Part shown: positions 33,555-46,827 of the stretch, one piece after another
How the letters are laid out: each line of letters begins with the position of its first letter
Numbering within the stretch: position 1 is the first letter of the stretch
NCBI RefSeq assembly: GCF_020283565.1
Contig: NC_060063.1
Span: 5,726,563 to 5,790,562 of the forward strand
Direction: 5' to 3'
Source of the DNA: Trifolium pratense
Taxonomy: Eukaryota > Streptophyta > Magnoliopsida > Fabales > Fabaceae
Length of the DNA stretch: 64,000 bases
Made by a program: the position numbers and the translations under genes
Notes under the pieces: generated by a model
The model's database searches: none
Told to the model about the DNA's origin: nothing
What the model saw: only the letters and a program-made list of their open reading frames with translations

Positions 33555-34455
33555 GTGGACAAACGGAGTGTTTAGGATTCGAATCCCGACTTATGTATAT
33601 GTAATGTGACGTCCCTAGCTTGATTCATTAATTTTACAAGCTTATGTTGATTCGTTGTTTTCAACATATGTAGAATGGCAAATCAACAATGGTTGTCGGA
33701 GGAATCGATTTTGTAGGAAGCTTCCACGAGCTAAATTCATCATGACCTGGTTTGGCCTGATATCGCTCGAAAGGACTCAATGTGTCGGTACTTCGTGTTG
33801 ACGGTAGTAGTCGCTCGTCGTGCCAATGGGTTTGCCGGTTTATTGTTGTTTTTTGTGCTCGTGGTGCTCAGTTCCATGATGGACCATCCCTCGATATGAC
33901 TTTCGATTGGTTTTGAGTTGCTTTCAACAAGACTTGATTCGTTAGAGGTTGATAGAGAGGTTTCGTATTGTCTATCTATCTCAATATATGTATCATTCCT
34001 TGATTTCAGACAGTTTAGTTTGAAAAAACCATCATCGTTTATTGCTTGTTGTAGAAAGTAGCTGATACGTGGACCATAGTCTTGTTGATGGTAGGTTCAT
34101 CCGCCTTGAATTTTTAGAACTTCTATTTTGTCTTTTAGGATTAACCGGAAGTTTGTTTGCTTCATTGTCTTACGCGCTTTTGTGTGGACTCAGTGAGCTA
34201 GATCTATGTCCCTCAGTTTTTGTGTATATTGATATAATAAGGAGATATAGAAAAAGGATGTGGGCGATGGCTGCTTTATTCCATGATGTCTATAGGGGTT
34301 TTTTCACGTCGGTTTGGTCGTAAAGCTTGTATTCCTTTTCCTAATTGGTGTTTAGATTTGATGACTTGTATTCTTAATTCTTGATATTCTTGTCCTTTGT
34401 TGTAAGGGATTGAGTACCCCCTTGTACTCCCTTATAATATCATTTGCTTATAAAA
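33555..34455 (+). mobile_element. LINE 3'-end-like retroposon
   Basis: The right end reads GATTGAGTACCCCCTTGTAC, then CCCTTATAATATCATTTGCT and a run of A, the kind of tail seen on plant L1-type elements. AAAAAACATTAAAA occurs on both sides (about 33541-33554 and 34453-34466) and could be the TSD. The frame at 34069-34323 has no known domain. I saw no reverse transcriptase. It is most likely a 5'-truncated copy. Confidence 0.5.
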
Positions 34456-34814
34456 AAAACATTAAAAAGAAATCAATACAATCATATAAATTCTTTTTTT
34501 TTTCCCACAATAATCTCTTAAAATATCAATCCAAAATTTGGGAACCATAAACAAAATTAAATTAAAAGATGTTGTGCAAAAAAAAAAAAAAATTAAATAA
34601 AAGGGTAAAATAAGCAACCCTATATATTTTCAAGACAAACTTGCAATTTTGTATAAATGACAAGTCACATATGCAATTTCATATAACTTCCACTCCCTCA
34701 CGCAGTTAACTCTTGAACAAGCTAAACCCTCTTTATATTTTCTTCTTCTCCAAAGTTTCTCACACATAAGTTTCAAAATCAAAATCTTCAAATTCTTCAA
34801 AATCATTCAACAAT

Positions 34815-37800
34815 ATGAGTAGCATCGGAACAGGTTACGATCTATCCGTCACTACTTTCTCTCCTGATGGTCGCGTTTTCCAGATCGAATACGCTGCCAA
34901 AGCTGTCGATAATAGCGGGTAGGTTACAAATTTTCTCTCAAGCTTCGATTTTTAATTCATCTTTTGGAAATTTATTGTGATATTAATAATGGGTTTTAGT
35001 TGTTTTATGATTTGGAATCAAGGGTTTTGATGAAATTTAGTTTGTAATTTTAGGTTTTTTTTTTGTTTTCAGCTAGAGATATTCGATTTTTGATTCATCT
35101 TTTTTCAAATATAAATTTTGGGTTTTTGTTCTTTCATGATTTGGAATGGGTTTCAATGAAGTGCAGTTGTTATTTTTGTTTGTTTTGAGTTATAGTGATT
35201 TTCGATTTTGATATTTTTTTTTTTATTTTTTTTTTAAATATTAATAATTAATAATGGGTTTTAGCTCTTTTAAGATTTGGATTTGAGTTCTTTGAAGGAA
35301 TGTAGTTTTTATTTTTAGGTTATTTGTTTTGTTGAGTTAGTGATCTTAGATTTGAAACTTTGTTGCAGGACTGTTATTGGTATCAAATGCAAAGATGGGA
35401 TTGTGTTGGTAAGTTAATCTAGATTGTTATTATTGTGATAGTTTAGGGTTTCCTTTTTAGTTTTTGATTTTTTTTGTTAATTTTTTGTGCAAATTTGGTT
35501 GATTTTAGGGTGTCGAGAAGCTTATCCCTTCGAAAATGATGCTTCCGGGTTCCAATAGAAGAATACACGCTGTTCATCGACACTCTGGAATGGTACTTTG
35601 TTGTCTTTTTGTTACTTACACATCTTGTTACTGTTTTTGTTGTTTTTTGTATTTGTGAACGACTTGGGTTTCTTTACTAATTGCTGGTGTTGAAGTGGTG
35701 CTAGTAATTGATGTCTAAGAGTGAAAGATTGGGAAGAAGTATAAGTCTTGTGTACATTAGAGATCATGTACTCTATCACTGGTTAATCTAATGGATAATT
35801 AGCACTAGCTAGAAGTAGGGTTCTAATGCTTTTGTTGTGTGTTCTTGTTCTGGATTGTTATTTGTTTCGCACCTTGGTAGTTCTTATGGAATATAAGCAT
35901 AAGAAATTTTAGATTAACGATATAACACATACATAGTAGTCAATCCCAGATACGGTGCGGAGCGGCCGACCTCAAAACTGGGATAATCACGGTTCTATTA
36001 ATTGGAAGTCAATATCAGAAAAGTCAATGAAATAATCACGGTTCTATACCATATCAATACCAATATAATACAATTTAGATGAAGTTCTTGTGTGCGCCTG
36101 GTCAATGCATTGGTGATACAGTTAGCCGAGTTTAAACATTGCATTCGATATACTATTTTAAAAGTAGTTTTCTTTAGCAATTAGCATATAATGTTACGTA
36201 CCAAGTTCTAGTTGTTATGATACTTTAAACTTATATTGATGTATAAAATCTTCAAATTTTAGGCTGTAGCAGGATTAGCAGCTGACGGCAGGCAAATTGT
36301 TGCCAGGGCTAAGTCTGAAGCAACTAACTATGACAGGTTTGCTCCGTTTGCTTGCAACATTTACTTTATCTAAACTATGTACATCGTTTCATCTTATTTA
36401 ATTCTTGTTGATTGAATTGGCTGCTGCTAGGAAGGATAAGATAGACTAACTGAATTATAAGTTCTTTTGATTTAGCTATGTTTTCCTCAAGGATAAAAGC
36501 AGTAGTAGCTAGGATATTTTACCAATTATATTTTAGGGAGACTAATTGAAACCCCGTGTACCAATTAAACCTTATTTTTGGTCGAAGTAAACCTTATTAT
36601 AAAGGAAACGTCAAATCATTTTAGGTTATTATAAGCCTGTATTAACGGTGTTAAGATTATCATAGGTGCATGAGGTTCGAGATAAATCAATTACCTGTGG
36701 CTAACAAGGTTCAAACTGATTACCGTCCACTGCACAAGTGTTAACATATATCAGACCAAAAGCTTTCGTCCAAACTAAGATGATGTGTTACAACATCACG
36801 TACAAATAGCCCACTAATCACGATTCTAAAACATCTAAATGCTAGCTGATATTTGGCCTTGGATTGATATAGTGCTCCTGGTGGAAGCCATACATGAATC
36901 TGATTGTCAGCTCTCAGGCATCAGTCTTTTACTGAATGAAATAATTAGATAACTTGATATAGAGGTGAAAATTTGTTGAAACTTGAAATAGGAAATTTTC
37001 TTGAATGTAGTTAGTATGTGCAAGTTGTGATGAGTTAAAGATCCCTTTATATTTTAGAGTATTCATAAAATACTGCTTGATGATTGATGACCAAAGCAAG
37101 AGGCAATGTAGTAACAAAGTCATTAACAAAGTTCATGATTTACAGTGTTGAGTTATTATAGTTTTGACATGCTATTTTGTATGACTTGAAGTATAATGAT
37201 CTCATAATTCATAGGTTTTCTTAATGGTTTTTCTGCGTATATTTGTTTATTCTGGCGTATATTTTGTTGAGTTGAAAAAAATGCTTATTCTGGCGTATAT
37301 TTGTTTTCAGCGTGTATGGTGACCCAATTCCTGTCAAGGAACTTGCTGATCGTGTGGCTAGCTATGTGCACCTTTGTACTTTATATTGGTGGCTCAGGTT
37401 CAATGAGACTAACACTCTGCAGTCATTTTAAAGTTATATTTTCTACGACATATTAATAACCAATCTATAATGGTGCTGCAGACCTTTTGGATGTGGTGTC
37501 ATACTAGGCGGTTATGACAGAGATGGACCACAGTTGTACATGGTCGAACCTTCTGGTGTCTCCTATGTGAGTCTAGTTTATTTAATGGCTGTGTCTAATC
37601 TTTTCATTGTTGCCTGAGCTACAAATATTACTTTTTTTAAGTTCCGTGTGATTTTTTGTACTGATTTGTTTGTATTGGTATTTGTTTTAGAGGTATTTTG
37701 GCGCTGCAATTGGGAAGGGAAGACAGGCTGCAAAAACGTAAGTGGATATATAATATAGTTATGTAATTAAGTACTAAATTGAACAACAATTGTGGTTGCC

Positions 37801-39955
37801 TTTTTATTACTGTCTTAGCTAGGGACAATATACCTTTTACTAGTATCCTTTGCTTTCAATATTAATTTTCTATTAAAAAACGTTGCATGCTATCTAATAT
37901 AATAACTACTTTGAGTTTCTGTTACATGGAATTTCTGTTGGTTAATTTTGACAATCAGCTGCCTAAGGTCAAGCAAGATAGGAGTAACTCTTGCACGGAA
38001 CTTCTTTTAAAATGTGTAGCTTATATGTAGGATAATTATTAGAATGGTTCATAATGTCACCTCATCCTTCAAGCCCTTCTCTCGACTCTCGCACCATGCA
38101 AGTTTTATCTGCACCCCCTCTGTTCATCCCTCAACCTACATGTGTGTTTTGAAACCTACGAGGTTTTTCTTTGGAAGTGCTAGTTTTCTCTTGTATGAGG
38201 CTGTTGCTGTTGTGTTCTAGGGAGAATATAAACTTTAAATGCAATAATTTGGTTTAAGTATGTTCACCAATTTGACTAATGTTTGTTTTTGTAACTCCGA
38301 ACCATCTCCAATCCATAATATCTGTGCAATGTTATTGTGTGAAATTAATTATTATATTTGATAAATTTAAAAATACTTGTAATGAGGGTTGACCAGACAG
38401 AGGATAGTCAATAAGTAGAAGTAGAGGGAGATCGAGAAGTCATTAAGAGAGATTTGGTGGTGAACGGGACTATCTTTGGACGTAATCCATGATAAGAAAC
38501 TACGGTGTGGTTTAGTGCATTTAGCTGATCCAAACCTAGTGAGAAAAGATTTTGTTGTCCTTTTATGCAAAGGGATATATTGCACGCATCTCTCAGCAAC
38601 CGAAGCTCAAATACAAATTTTATAGTTTGTGGTGTACTTATCCTTTTCTGTTAATGTCGTATTTCTGTTTTACAATGTTATCTTGTTAATGTCTTGGCAG
38701 AGAAATTGAAAAGTTGAAGCTTCAAGATTTGACCTGCCGCAAAGCAGTCATTGAAGTAGCTAAGATGTAAGTAGTGCGATTATTGCCAGTGTTTGTCGTT
38801 ACTTTTTATATTCTTAATGTGAAACTTACAACACTTTTTGCAATTATATGGGCTAAGCAGTATATATGGAGTTCATGACGAGGCAAAGGATAAAGATTTC
38901 GAACTTGAAATGAGCTGGGTGTGTGACGAATCAAACCGTCAACATGAAAAGGTAAGGCAGCAGGGTGTACTTTTTATTTTACTATCTTCTGAAACATAAG
39001 TTAGTAATTTAAAATAAACATAAGTTTTAGAAAATGAAAACTGAATGTTTTCAGAAATTAAAAGGAGCCAAAGTTTTTAAATTGTATCTGGACCTCATTT
39101 AAGACATTTAATTTGATGGATCAAATATCAATTTAGAGTAATGACAATACATCCTGCCTGACTTTGAATTGTCACTTATGCCACTGGTGGATTGATTGTT
39201 AGGTCAGGGTTTTCTATAAACATTTTTCGGCAAAGGATCTTTAATTTAGTGTGAAGGATCTTTAATCATCGGTGTTGTCAAATAAGGGTGCTATAACTTA
39301 TTTTAATTTGAACACACCGCTATTGTTCTGCAATACGTTATTGAGTAAAAGTGTTGTCAAATAGCAGCTACAGCATAGCAGACTTTAAACAAATCGCTGT
39401 TTTCTGTGATCTGTTTTTAATGATATTGATAAGCAAAGCATATTTGCGGATGCATCCTTTTACGTATTGCATTTCAACTCATGGCACCTTTATGAAATAT
39501 AACTGAAATGTTTCTGGACCATCATGGCTAGTATGTTTTCGTTGCTATAATGATAGTTTTCAAAACTTCCATTTCTGACAATGAGAAGAAGCACACTATA
39601 CCTCTAAGCATCCTTGTCCACGAACCTAGATCTTTCCATGGAACATAACAAGCATGTCAGTGCACAATTTTACTCTTCTAGTAGCTCCCCTCTCTCTGAC
39701 CCTACCCCTCCTCTTATGTCATTCTCCTCATGCGATGACATAAAACAAATACACAAGCTTATTCATGTTCTTGAATCTTTTCTAAGGGAAAAATGCTTTC
39801 AAGTGTTTGCATAGACTTGTAGTTTTCGTTTGTTTTTGTTGCTTGTAAATCTATATACGTGGTACTAAATTAATCATGTGCAGGTTCCAGAGGAGCTCCT
39901 AGAAGAAGCCAAAGCAGCAGCGAAATTAGCTCTTGAAGAAATGGATGCAGATTAA
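34815..39955 (+). CDS. PAG1: 20S proteasome subunit alpha type-3 (alpha-7), ten exons
   Basis: An outer-ring alpha subunit of the 20S core, in cytosol and nucleus; alpha subunits are not proteolytic and form the gate and the docking surface for regulators. Exons: 34815-34918, 35369-35408, 35509-35592, 36263-36336, 37311-37397, 37482-37566, 37691-37737, 38701-38766, 38861-38951, 39884-39955. All introns are GT/AG. The 750 nt give 249 aa plus stop, the length I recall for the Arabidopsis protein. The alpha N-terminal signature is [20 protein letters not shown]. Further conserved text includes [49 protein letters not shown] and [16 protein letters not shown]. The acidic tail is ALEEMDAD. I found no frameshift or stop in these exons. 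Several introns hold old repeat debris. The symbol follows the Arabidopsis orthologue. Confidence 0.95.
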
Positions 39956-42012
39956 TTAACAGATTAAAAATGTTTATCTCAAAAAGATGTATTACATTAA
40001 CTTCTATGAGAGCATTGGGAACATCTATAGAAAGTTCATAGGCTTCAAAAGTGCTTCTTGATGATTCAATGCCCTTGTTGGTTTCTGTTTCTGTGGAGAA
40101 CTGTTTCAAAGTGCTTTAGATACTTTTCTTATCAATTGATTTAGTGCTGAATTTTAATCCTTCTTCGCCGCCATATTTGGTTTGAGAAAATGTTTTATGA
40201 AACCAAACATATCTTAATCTTCTATTACTCTAAATATCATTTCCATTTTTCATTCATAGGATTAGAAGATTAAGTTGTAACCTTTTTCTTTCCATTAATC
40301 CTAGTTTTTAGATGTTTGTGATTGTCATGTGCCATTCCAGAAATAAGGTCGTTGTACTGTGAACTTTCGGATCGCATAAATCGTTTGGAGTAATATATGG
40401 AGTTGGAGAAAGTTGCTCCTTTTGAATTATATTGACTTCTAGGATGGTTAATGTAGGCATGTGCTCCATGGTTGATCAAGAAATTTTACGTGCTGTGCGA
40501 GTTTGTTTCGATGTAATTTGAATACTTACAATGGCGCCCTTTCAATAGTGTTATATTACCAAAGTAAAAACAAATATTGACAAATTACATGAAAATATTT
40601 AACTGCATCACTGCCTAAATTAACCAGTTTCTTGCTTAACCAATCTTGAACACATATCCCATTGAAACTTTAGTAAACCAAAGGTATTCTCTGTCCGAAG
40701 TTACTAATCCTTTTGAGGTGAATGAGATTTATTTAAGTGGTTGATTTATTCTAACAAATGTTCGAATCCAGGACCAAATAGTTAAAGAGTCTTATTGAAA
40801 TATGATACACATTTCTAGATATTTCTAGAATACATTTGTAATTTATAGAATAACTAAGTAATGATGCACATGTCTAGACTTTTCTAGAATACTTTAGTAG
40901 CGCATAGAATAAATCAATACCATTACCACACATGTATTAGAAAATGTCATGAAAATTTTAGAATGTAGTATCTAGAATATACCTCTTAGACCTATACATA
41001 GGTGAACTTATGTACAATTGTATTCAAGCCTTTGAGATGAGATGACAATACCACCGGCTCCTTCTACCTATACCTTAGCTGAAGCACCTAAAAGAGAATT
41101 TGGTGTCTTTCTGGTCCAATATTGATAGATATGTAAATAACATACCCCTAATTCCTAATCTAAGGCTACCACACTCCTACAATAAGTTGATTACAAATGT
41201 GTTACATGTTGTCTCATACTACTTATATATTCATGTTGATAGCAATACAATCTATACTTGCTCTAAGTGATTCTTACACTACTACTAACATCCAACTATC
41301 AAGTAAAATCTTCTACACTATCCAACTACATTCTAAACTAACGCTACTACCTCAACTACTAACAAACCCAAATATCAACGATTTGTGTCACACTATATTG
41401 GTTATTAAACGCTAACAAACATTGTGCAATGAGGTACAAGAACATTAAAAACTAAGCATTAAAATATCCATCTTTATTGTTGTCTTGTCTCCTTTGAAGT
41501 ATGGTATGATACCTACCATGAGAGCAACATAAGATGCCAAATATTGCATGTCATTGGGTTTTGGTCCCATGTGAGTCGAGCTATATTATTGTTGAATAAC
41601 TACTCCAAAACAACGGGAGAGGATCCTCTCCAGTCACTTTTTTCTTAAGTGAAATCATTACCTTCCATTTAATTGTGAATAGTAACTCACATAATAAAAT
41701 ATATTAGATCAATGGTGGATCATGACACTGCATTCTCTCATGTGTTATTTTCATGGGAGACAATCCATTCCCACATAACAACTAAGACAAGTTAGTTTTG
41801 TTAGAGAAATCTGTTATGTTAGTTAGGTAGTTATCATTGGCTTAACTAACAAGACATTGCCTATATAAGCTTGTAATCATTGTATTTTCACCGCTAATGA
41901 GAATAAGTGATTGCTAGCAATATCTCTTGATTCATCCCTTTTATTCATTTCAATTACTTAGTGCGTAAGAAACTCATATTTACAATAGTTGCGCTAACAA
42001 TTTGCATACATG
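39956..42012. other. Intergenic region downstream of the proteasome gene
   Basis: No gene recognised. It holds retroelement-like debris: TCTAGAATA words at 40810-40990 and an LTR-like segment (41835-42010) shared with 56148-56485. Around 41626 there is a perfect GAGAGGATCCTCTC palindrome. A frame at 41197-41415 has no domain. Confidence 0.5.
41835..42010 (+). repeat. LTR-like repeat, copy 1
   Basis: It shares GGCTTAACTAACAAG, CTATATAAGCTTGTAATC and GTGATTGCTAGCAATATCTC with 56148-56290, and CGCTAACAATTTGCAT with ~56470. The TATA-like word, then poly-A-signal-like and CTCTTGATT text, suggest the R-U5 part of a copia LTR. No internal domain adjoins it. Confidence 0.6.
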
Positions 42013-43269
42013 CAGAGACGGAGCCAGAAATTAAACTTAGGGGGTCGAATTTAGGCACAAGTATAAATATTATTTGTTAGACATACTCAAATGAAACATA
42101 AAAAAATAAAGAAAAAAAATGATTAAAGTAATATGATTTGACGTGACAATTTAAATTTTCTTTTAATTTTTTTTTATTTGTGTGTGCGCCTAAATTTTTT
42201 ACCCAAATATTTGTGCCCAAACAAGTGTTTCTCGTAAGGTGGAAGCCCATTCACGTCCTGAGCGCATTATAAATCCTTATTCCAAGCTAAGGCACATCAA
42301 CCTCTATCATGAGATAGTCATTCCTTATTTCACTCACATACTAGGACCCACAAGACGTCTATTCATTTCCACTACTCCACTACTCCACTACTCCAAGTGG
42401 TAGGGGGAATGAATTGAACACGTACTTGAACCTCATGATACGTGATTCGATTCTCACGAAAGGCAAAAACTCCGCTAGAGAGGGGGGGTGGAGGAGAAGA
42501 TCGTGAGGTAAAGCTCTGAAATTGCCTACTAAATACGTAGAAAAGGGATCCCGACTGTTACATGTACCATCCTCTACCGTATTTGAGCTCATCATCATCA
42601 CCAACTACACCATATCTACTTAAAAAAACTATCTAATTTTGCTCGTTCAGAGCCATAGTCCACAGTAATACTTCAAGAACTAGTTTGACAATGACACAAA
42701 AGATAAATAGAGCTGCGAAATTATTCAAAGTTCAATCTGATTACAAGTTATACTTATACCTATCAAATGTTGAAGATCTTAATGCATTCACTAATATTAG
42801 GCCAAGAAGCATAAATAACTTGAATAATCTGACAAAAAGTATAGTATACTACAAGAGATATTTCCAAATTACAACAATAATTAAAAATCACAACTTTGTC
42901 AACAAAAAAATATTCGTGCAAGTATTTTCTAGATAATAAATAAATCCTATAAAAAACCTTAATACATATATATTAAAGAAGTCAGATAATTTGCTATAAG
43001 AAAGAATTCAAATAATTTTCTAACTATAAAAATATGTTTAAAGTTCTTTCCAAATTACGAATTTTTAAGTTTAGTCCCTCCAAAATTTTTTTTATTCACT
43101 TTTAATTTCTATTTGCATTTTATAGGGACTAATTTGAGAAACTAAAAGTATCAATTTTTTACAAGCACCTAAAACAAAATTGGGTAAATTAAGAGGTATC
43201 ATTAGCAACTATATGCATGTGGGAGGGGGGGTTGAAGCCCCTGCTTGCCCCCCCTTCAGTCCGTCCCTG
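42013..43269. mobile_element. hAT-derived element with non-matching flanks
   Basis: Left end CAGAGACGGAGCCAG; right end, reverse complemented, CAGGGACGGACTGAAGGG. Both are of the CAGGGRCGGA class found on plant hAT elements. The expected 8-bp TSD is absent: CATACATG lies on the left and GGTGCAGG on the right. The left flank is the LTR-like repeat, the right flank a P450 exon. A deletion or recombination between two related hAT copies would explain this. No transposase is seen inside. Confidence 0.6.
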
Positions 43270-43833
43270 GGTGCAGGTTAGGTCAAAGGTGAACCTATTA
43301 AAGACATCTTGCAAGTCCACCTGAGCTCCGGCTTCGGATACATTGTTAAGAAATGGTAATAGGCAGTTCTCCACCTTCTTCTGAACTGATTGTTGGAAGA
43401 AGTTCTGGAAGCTTTTCCTTTTGAAAATTAACTTATACATTGTCCTCTCTTGTTTCCATTCATTGAAATCAAAACTTAAAATACTACTTCCAAGAACATC
43501 AATAATTTCTTTGAAGTTAGACCCTTTCCCATAGTTGCCAAAATTCTTGTTTGTTACGTGATCAACGTTCGTTGGATCAGAGGTACCGATAAAACTTGTG
43601 TTTGTGAACCAGGGGCCTTCAAATCGAAAAGTTCCTCCATGGCATTTTAAAATTAAGGTCGTAATATCATGGGAATCGGACACATAATGCACAACCGTCG
43701 GTAGCATGCCAATTATTGGCCAATTGATCGGAACAATTTCATCTCTATTGCGTCTCCTATAGTGTATGTATATGAAGAAGAGGATGGAGATGGCTACAAA
43801 TCCTACAATGTTACAGGACTGAAGCATGAACAT
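43270..43833 (-). pseudogene. CYP96-like cytochrome P450, 5' fragment
   Basis: A microsomal mono-oxygenase fragment of ~188 codons from the ATG at 43833. Residues 6-25 are a membrane anchor (SCNIVGFVAISILFFIYIHY), then basic residues RRRNRD. The PINWPIIGMLP hinge and the FRFEGPWFTNTSFIGTSDP, NFGNYGKGSNFKEIIDVLG and VDLQDVFNRFTFDLTC segments follow, all typical of the CYP86 clan and closest in my reading to CYP96 (alkane/fatty-acid hydroxylases of wax synthesis). The I-helix, ExxR and heme Cys loop are missing. The frame runs into a hAT terminus at 43269 and ends in transposon sequence at 43189. It cannot be active. Confidence 0.85.
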
Positions 43834-43874
43834 TTTGGATTAAAAAAGTATGTTTCGAATTTACTTGTGTCTAT

Positions 43875-43980
43875 AGAGGATCTTTTTTTTTTTTTTTGAA
43901 AGTAAACACAATTCATTAGAGAGCAGCAAATAAAGGTACAGGAAGAGGGTCAGCTTGAAGCTGATGTGGGAGAGATCTTA
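43875..43980 (-). mobile_element. Poly(A)-tailed retroposon remnant upstream of the P450
   Basis: On the minus strand a ~105-bp sequence ends in a run of 15 A (plus-strand T run at 43885-43899). It has GAGAG words on both sides but no firm TSD. It sits between the P450 start and a TATA-like word at 44008-44018 (minus). Confidence 0.4.
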
Positions 43981-44701
43981 TTATAAAATATGTACATGCG
44001 TATACGTACTTATATAGCTTTAATTAGTGCATGAATAGAATGAACCATTTTACACCTTTAGAATGAGCCATTAATTAAGTGGGTGTGGTTTATGGTTGAA
44101 AGTAATAATCAAATAAGAAATGACGGAAATAATTGTCTCGCGGATCCCACTATATAAGTGGAATGAGTCATGAATATTTTGTGACGGGGTAATTTATTCT
44201 CTATGGGCAGTGGAGCATGCGAATACGGTGATCCTGAAGAGGGATCATTCATCTGTTGGGGACAATGCACCTTGAGGACGAGTCGCCTTAGCATGGATAA
44301 CAGGGAGCTCTGATGGACATAGGACGTAAATGGGCCACCAGCTTTGTGGGCTTGGGTCCAGGCTAGAACAATAATAAAATCATACTAACGAAACAACTTT
44401 GTAGTTGTACTATATTTTTATGGGATGTATTGATGTGACCCTTGACAAGTGTACCGATTTTGTCGTCAAGTAATAATATTTATAATAGATTCGTCTCCAC
44501 ATAGATTGTGTAACAAAGTAAAAAGTATTAATTAGGAAGTAAATAGAAAATAAAATTGCATTCACTTATATGTTTGAAAAGATAGATTTGTTTGAGAAAT
44601 TCAAGATGAGAAAGATGGTTAATTAGGTTATTTCGAATGCCTACCATGTTCCTATTTGGTAATATGGCGTTATATTCCCTTACAATTCCTTTTATTATCA
44701 T
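43981..44701. other. Intergenic DNA, nothing recognised
   Basis: Contains the presumed remains of the P450 promoter. Frames at 44109-44294 and 44528-44755 have no recognisable domains; the latter reads into the adjacent MITE. Confidence 0.5.
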
Positions 44702-45114
44702 CAGGGACGGATTCAAAGGGGGGCAGGTAGTGGCCAAGGCCCCCCTCCCCCTCATATATGTATATAATACTATATATTATTAAGTCTGAACTCAACTTTC
44801 TATTTCCAACACTTTAGTTTAGTACTATACATACATAAAATAATATTATATAATATGATAAAAATACACTCATAAAAAAATAATATATATATATATATAT
44901 TTGAAATTATAAAAATATTTTTAAATCTGTCTATTATTAATAATGTTTTGGACAAATTGACTAATACAAAGCATATTTGAGGACCAAACTAACAAACAAA
45001 AGATAAATTTGAGGGTTTGAGAATCAAAATAAATAGAAAAAAAATATGTTTAAGAGTCAAAATAATTGTTCTTATTTTCGGCCCCCGTATAGTAAGTTTC
45101 TGGATCCATCCCTG
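44702..45114. mobile_element. hAT MITE, 413 bp
   Basis: Left end CAGGGACGGATTCA; right end, reverse complemented, CAGGGATGGATCCAG. A perfect 8-bp TSD, ATTATCAT, lies at 44694-44701 and 45115-45122. G/C-rich ends surround an AT-rich core with a (TA)n run. Confidence 0.92.
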
Positions 45115-45613
45115 ATTATCATGATGAATTAACTCTAAAGTAGTGAGATGTGCTTTGGCATACTAAAATAATCTTATTCAATTAATTAAAGAGACCTGCT
45201 CGCAAGCGAAGTTGAAATTCATGAACGAAGTAATAAGTGAGTGTTATTTCTAATTTTTTATAAGTCTCTAACCTCGAGTTCAATGTGGGACGATGCTTCA
45301 CAATAATTTCTCCATCGTGGGGAGCCTTAATACTCTAAAAAATTAGAAAAGTCTTATAAAAAGAATTTGTTTTTATTTTTAAATTATCTTATATCTTATT
45401 ATACTAAAGGCAAGGCTGTTTTGTCAGCCCTAAATCAATGGAAAATTGAAACCCTAATCTTCACCCAATAGTGTTTTGCCATATTTTTCTATTATCCAAT
45501 AAAATTTTGACACACCTAGGTTTCCATTGATTCTAGGTTTACATGTTTACATGGCTTACTAGAAGGTTTGATGTCTATGATACTGATAAAGTGACAAATG
45601 GTAAACTAGAAAC

Positions 45614-46004
45614 ATGCATTGGGGCCCAGAAGGATATATATTTCTTTTTTCTCAATTTTTTTTTCATTTGAGAAGTTTCTTTCTCTCTCTTCTCTCTTTC
45701 TCATACGCTCTCTCTCTCTTTTCTCACCATCTAATGTTGTTCATGATGAACAACAAGAACACCATGCATGTTCATCCCCATACCCAGATTCCGGCGAGCA
45801 ACCACCGTCGCCGGAAAGTCCAATCACTTCCATCTCTTTTTTCCCTCAACCGTTCTTAATATCTCCCTGCCCTCATCATCTCGTCCTTCACCACCGCATC
45901 CACCACAACCTCCACCGCCACCTACAAATCAATCTCCGAATCAGAACGTCCTATCCGCTTCCGGTGATGCCGCCGTCATCAGAATCACGTTATTCTTCCT
46001 CTCA
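45614..46004 (+). pseudogene. Captured first-exon-like segment, gene not identified
   Basis: A CT-rich leader is followed by Pro/Ser/His-rich text (PSSSRPSPPHPPQPPPPP in one frame) and a consensus-like donor (CTCAG|GTAGGC, 46004/46005). Composition and the donor suggest a 5' UTR plus start of a coding exon from a host gene. Three frames are open over part of it, so the reading frame is uncertain. Confidence 0.4.
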
Positions 46005-46181
46005 GGTAGGCCGAAAATCATCAACCCTAACCCCCCAAATTTCAATTCCTCAAATTTTGATCTTGCATGTTTTAAATCCTCCATGAAATTGGATCTTTGT
46101 ATGTCAATAAACTCAGGTGACTAGAAATTACCAGCTTAAATACAATCTAAAGTATGTCATCTGTATTCTTTGTGTTTTCAG

Positions 46182-46318
46182 GTCTGAATTGTGCAGAGGC
46201 AGTCAATTTTGCTCCAGCTGACTGGCTACCACACGGTTCATTTGGAGCTGATCTCTATAAGCAGTTTCACAAAACAGGTGTCTTGTCTCATGAGGAGCTT
46301 CTTTGTGTAGTAGCCCAG
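46182..46318 (+). pseudogene. Captured exon of a JmjC histone demethylase (JMJ14/15/18-like)
   Basis: One exon between a TTTTCAG acceptor and a CAG|GTTTGC donor. It reads LNCAEAVNFAPADWLPHGSF, then LYKQFHKTGVLSHEELLCVV. This is the end of the JmjC domain of plant KDM5-like H3K4 demethylases, including the NCAEAVNFAPADW core. No neighbouring exon of that gene is present, so it is an isolated captured fragment. Confidence 0.88.
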
Positions 46319-46827
46319 GTTTGCACTTGATTTGAGTGTGTTGCATTTGTTGAAATAATAATATCTTGATGAAATTTAAAAAACTTAGATGGTCTGTAGT
46401 ATGTATGTATTCATTATGATCACTAAAATGCGATCTTGCTATCGTTCTCTTTCTTTTGTCCAGCATTTTGTGTAGTTTTTGTTTTCACCATTTCCTTCTA
46501 CAGTGCAGAAAACCTGGTACCATTTTTATGATTTATAATTATAATGAAATCATACTAGCAAACTAGACTAATGTTTTGCTATTCTATTTCTGTTGATTTA
46601 GGTTAGATTTAACAAGAAAGTAGGTTTGATGATTCAAGGTTATTATGTTTTTGAGTTTGATAAAATAGTTTATCTGCAAAATTGCACCCAATCCATTATC
46701 CAAGGTAGATTTTGGTGGTTTTTATTTTGAGGTTGGATTGTTCGTGTTGTGTGTCATGTTAGTAATTTTGTGTGTTGATATTGTATTATTAAAGTTGAAA
46801 ATTTTGTGTTATTCCCCATTAAAACAG

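Larger units (their letters stand above)
30187..34814. other. Intergenic region between TOM20 and the proteasome gene
   Basis: No intact gene in 4.6 kb. It includes the TOM20 3' flank, a repeat related to 54430-54560 (at ~31970-32080), the tandem duplication at 32089, a MITE at 32686 and a LINE-like tail at 33555. The last ~100 bases before 34815 are the presumed 5' leader of the proteasome gene. Confidence 0.6.

Noticed and set aside
39614..39814. 66-aa frame in the last intron of the proteasome gene
   Set aside because: It lies inside an intron defined by good GT/AG sites; no domain.
41626..41639. GAGAGGATCCTCTC palindrome as a regulatory operator
   Set aside because: A 14-bp palindrome in intergenic plant DNA near repeat debris has no supporting context; it is probably a transposon end.
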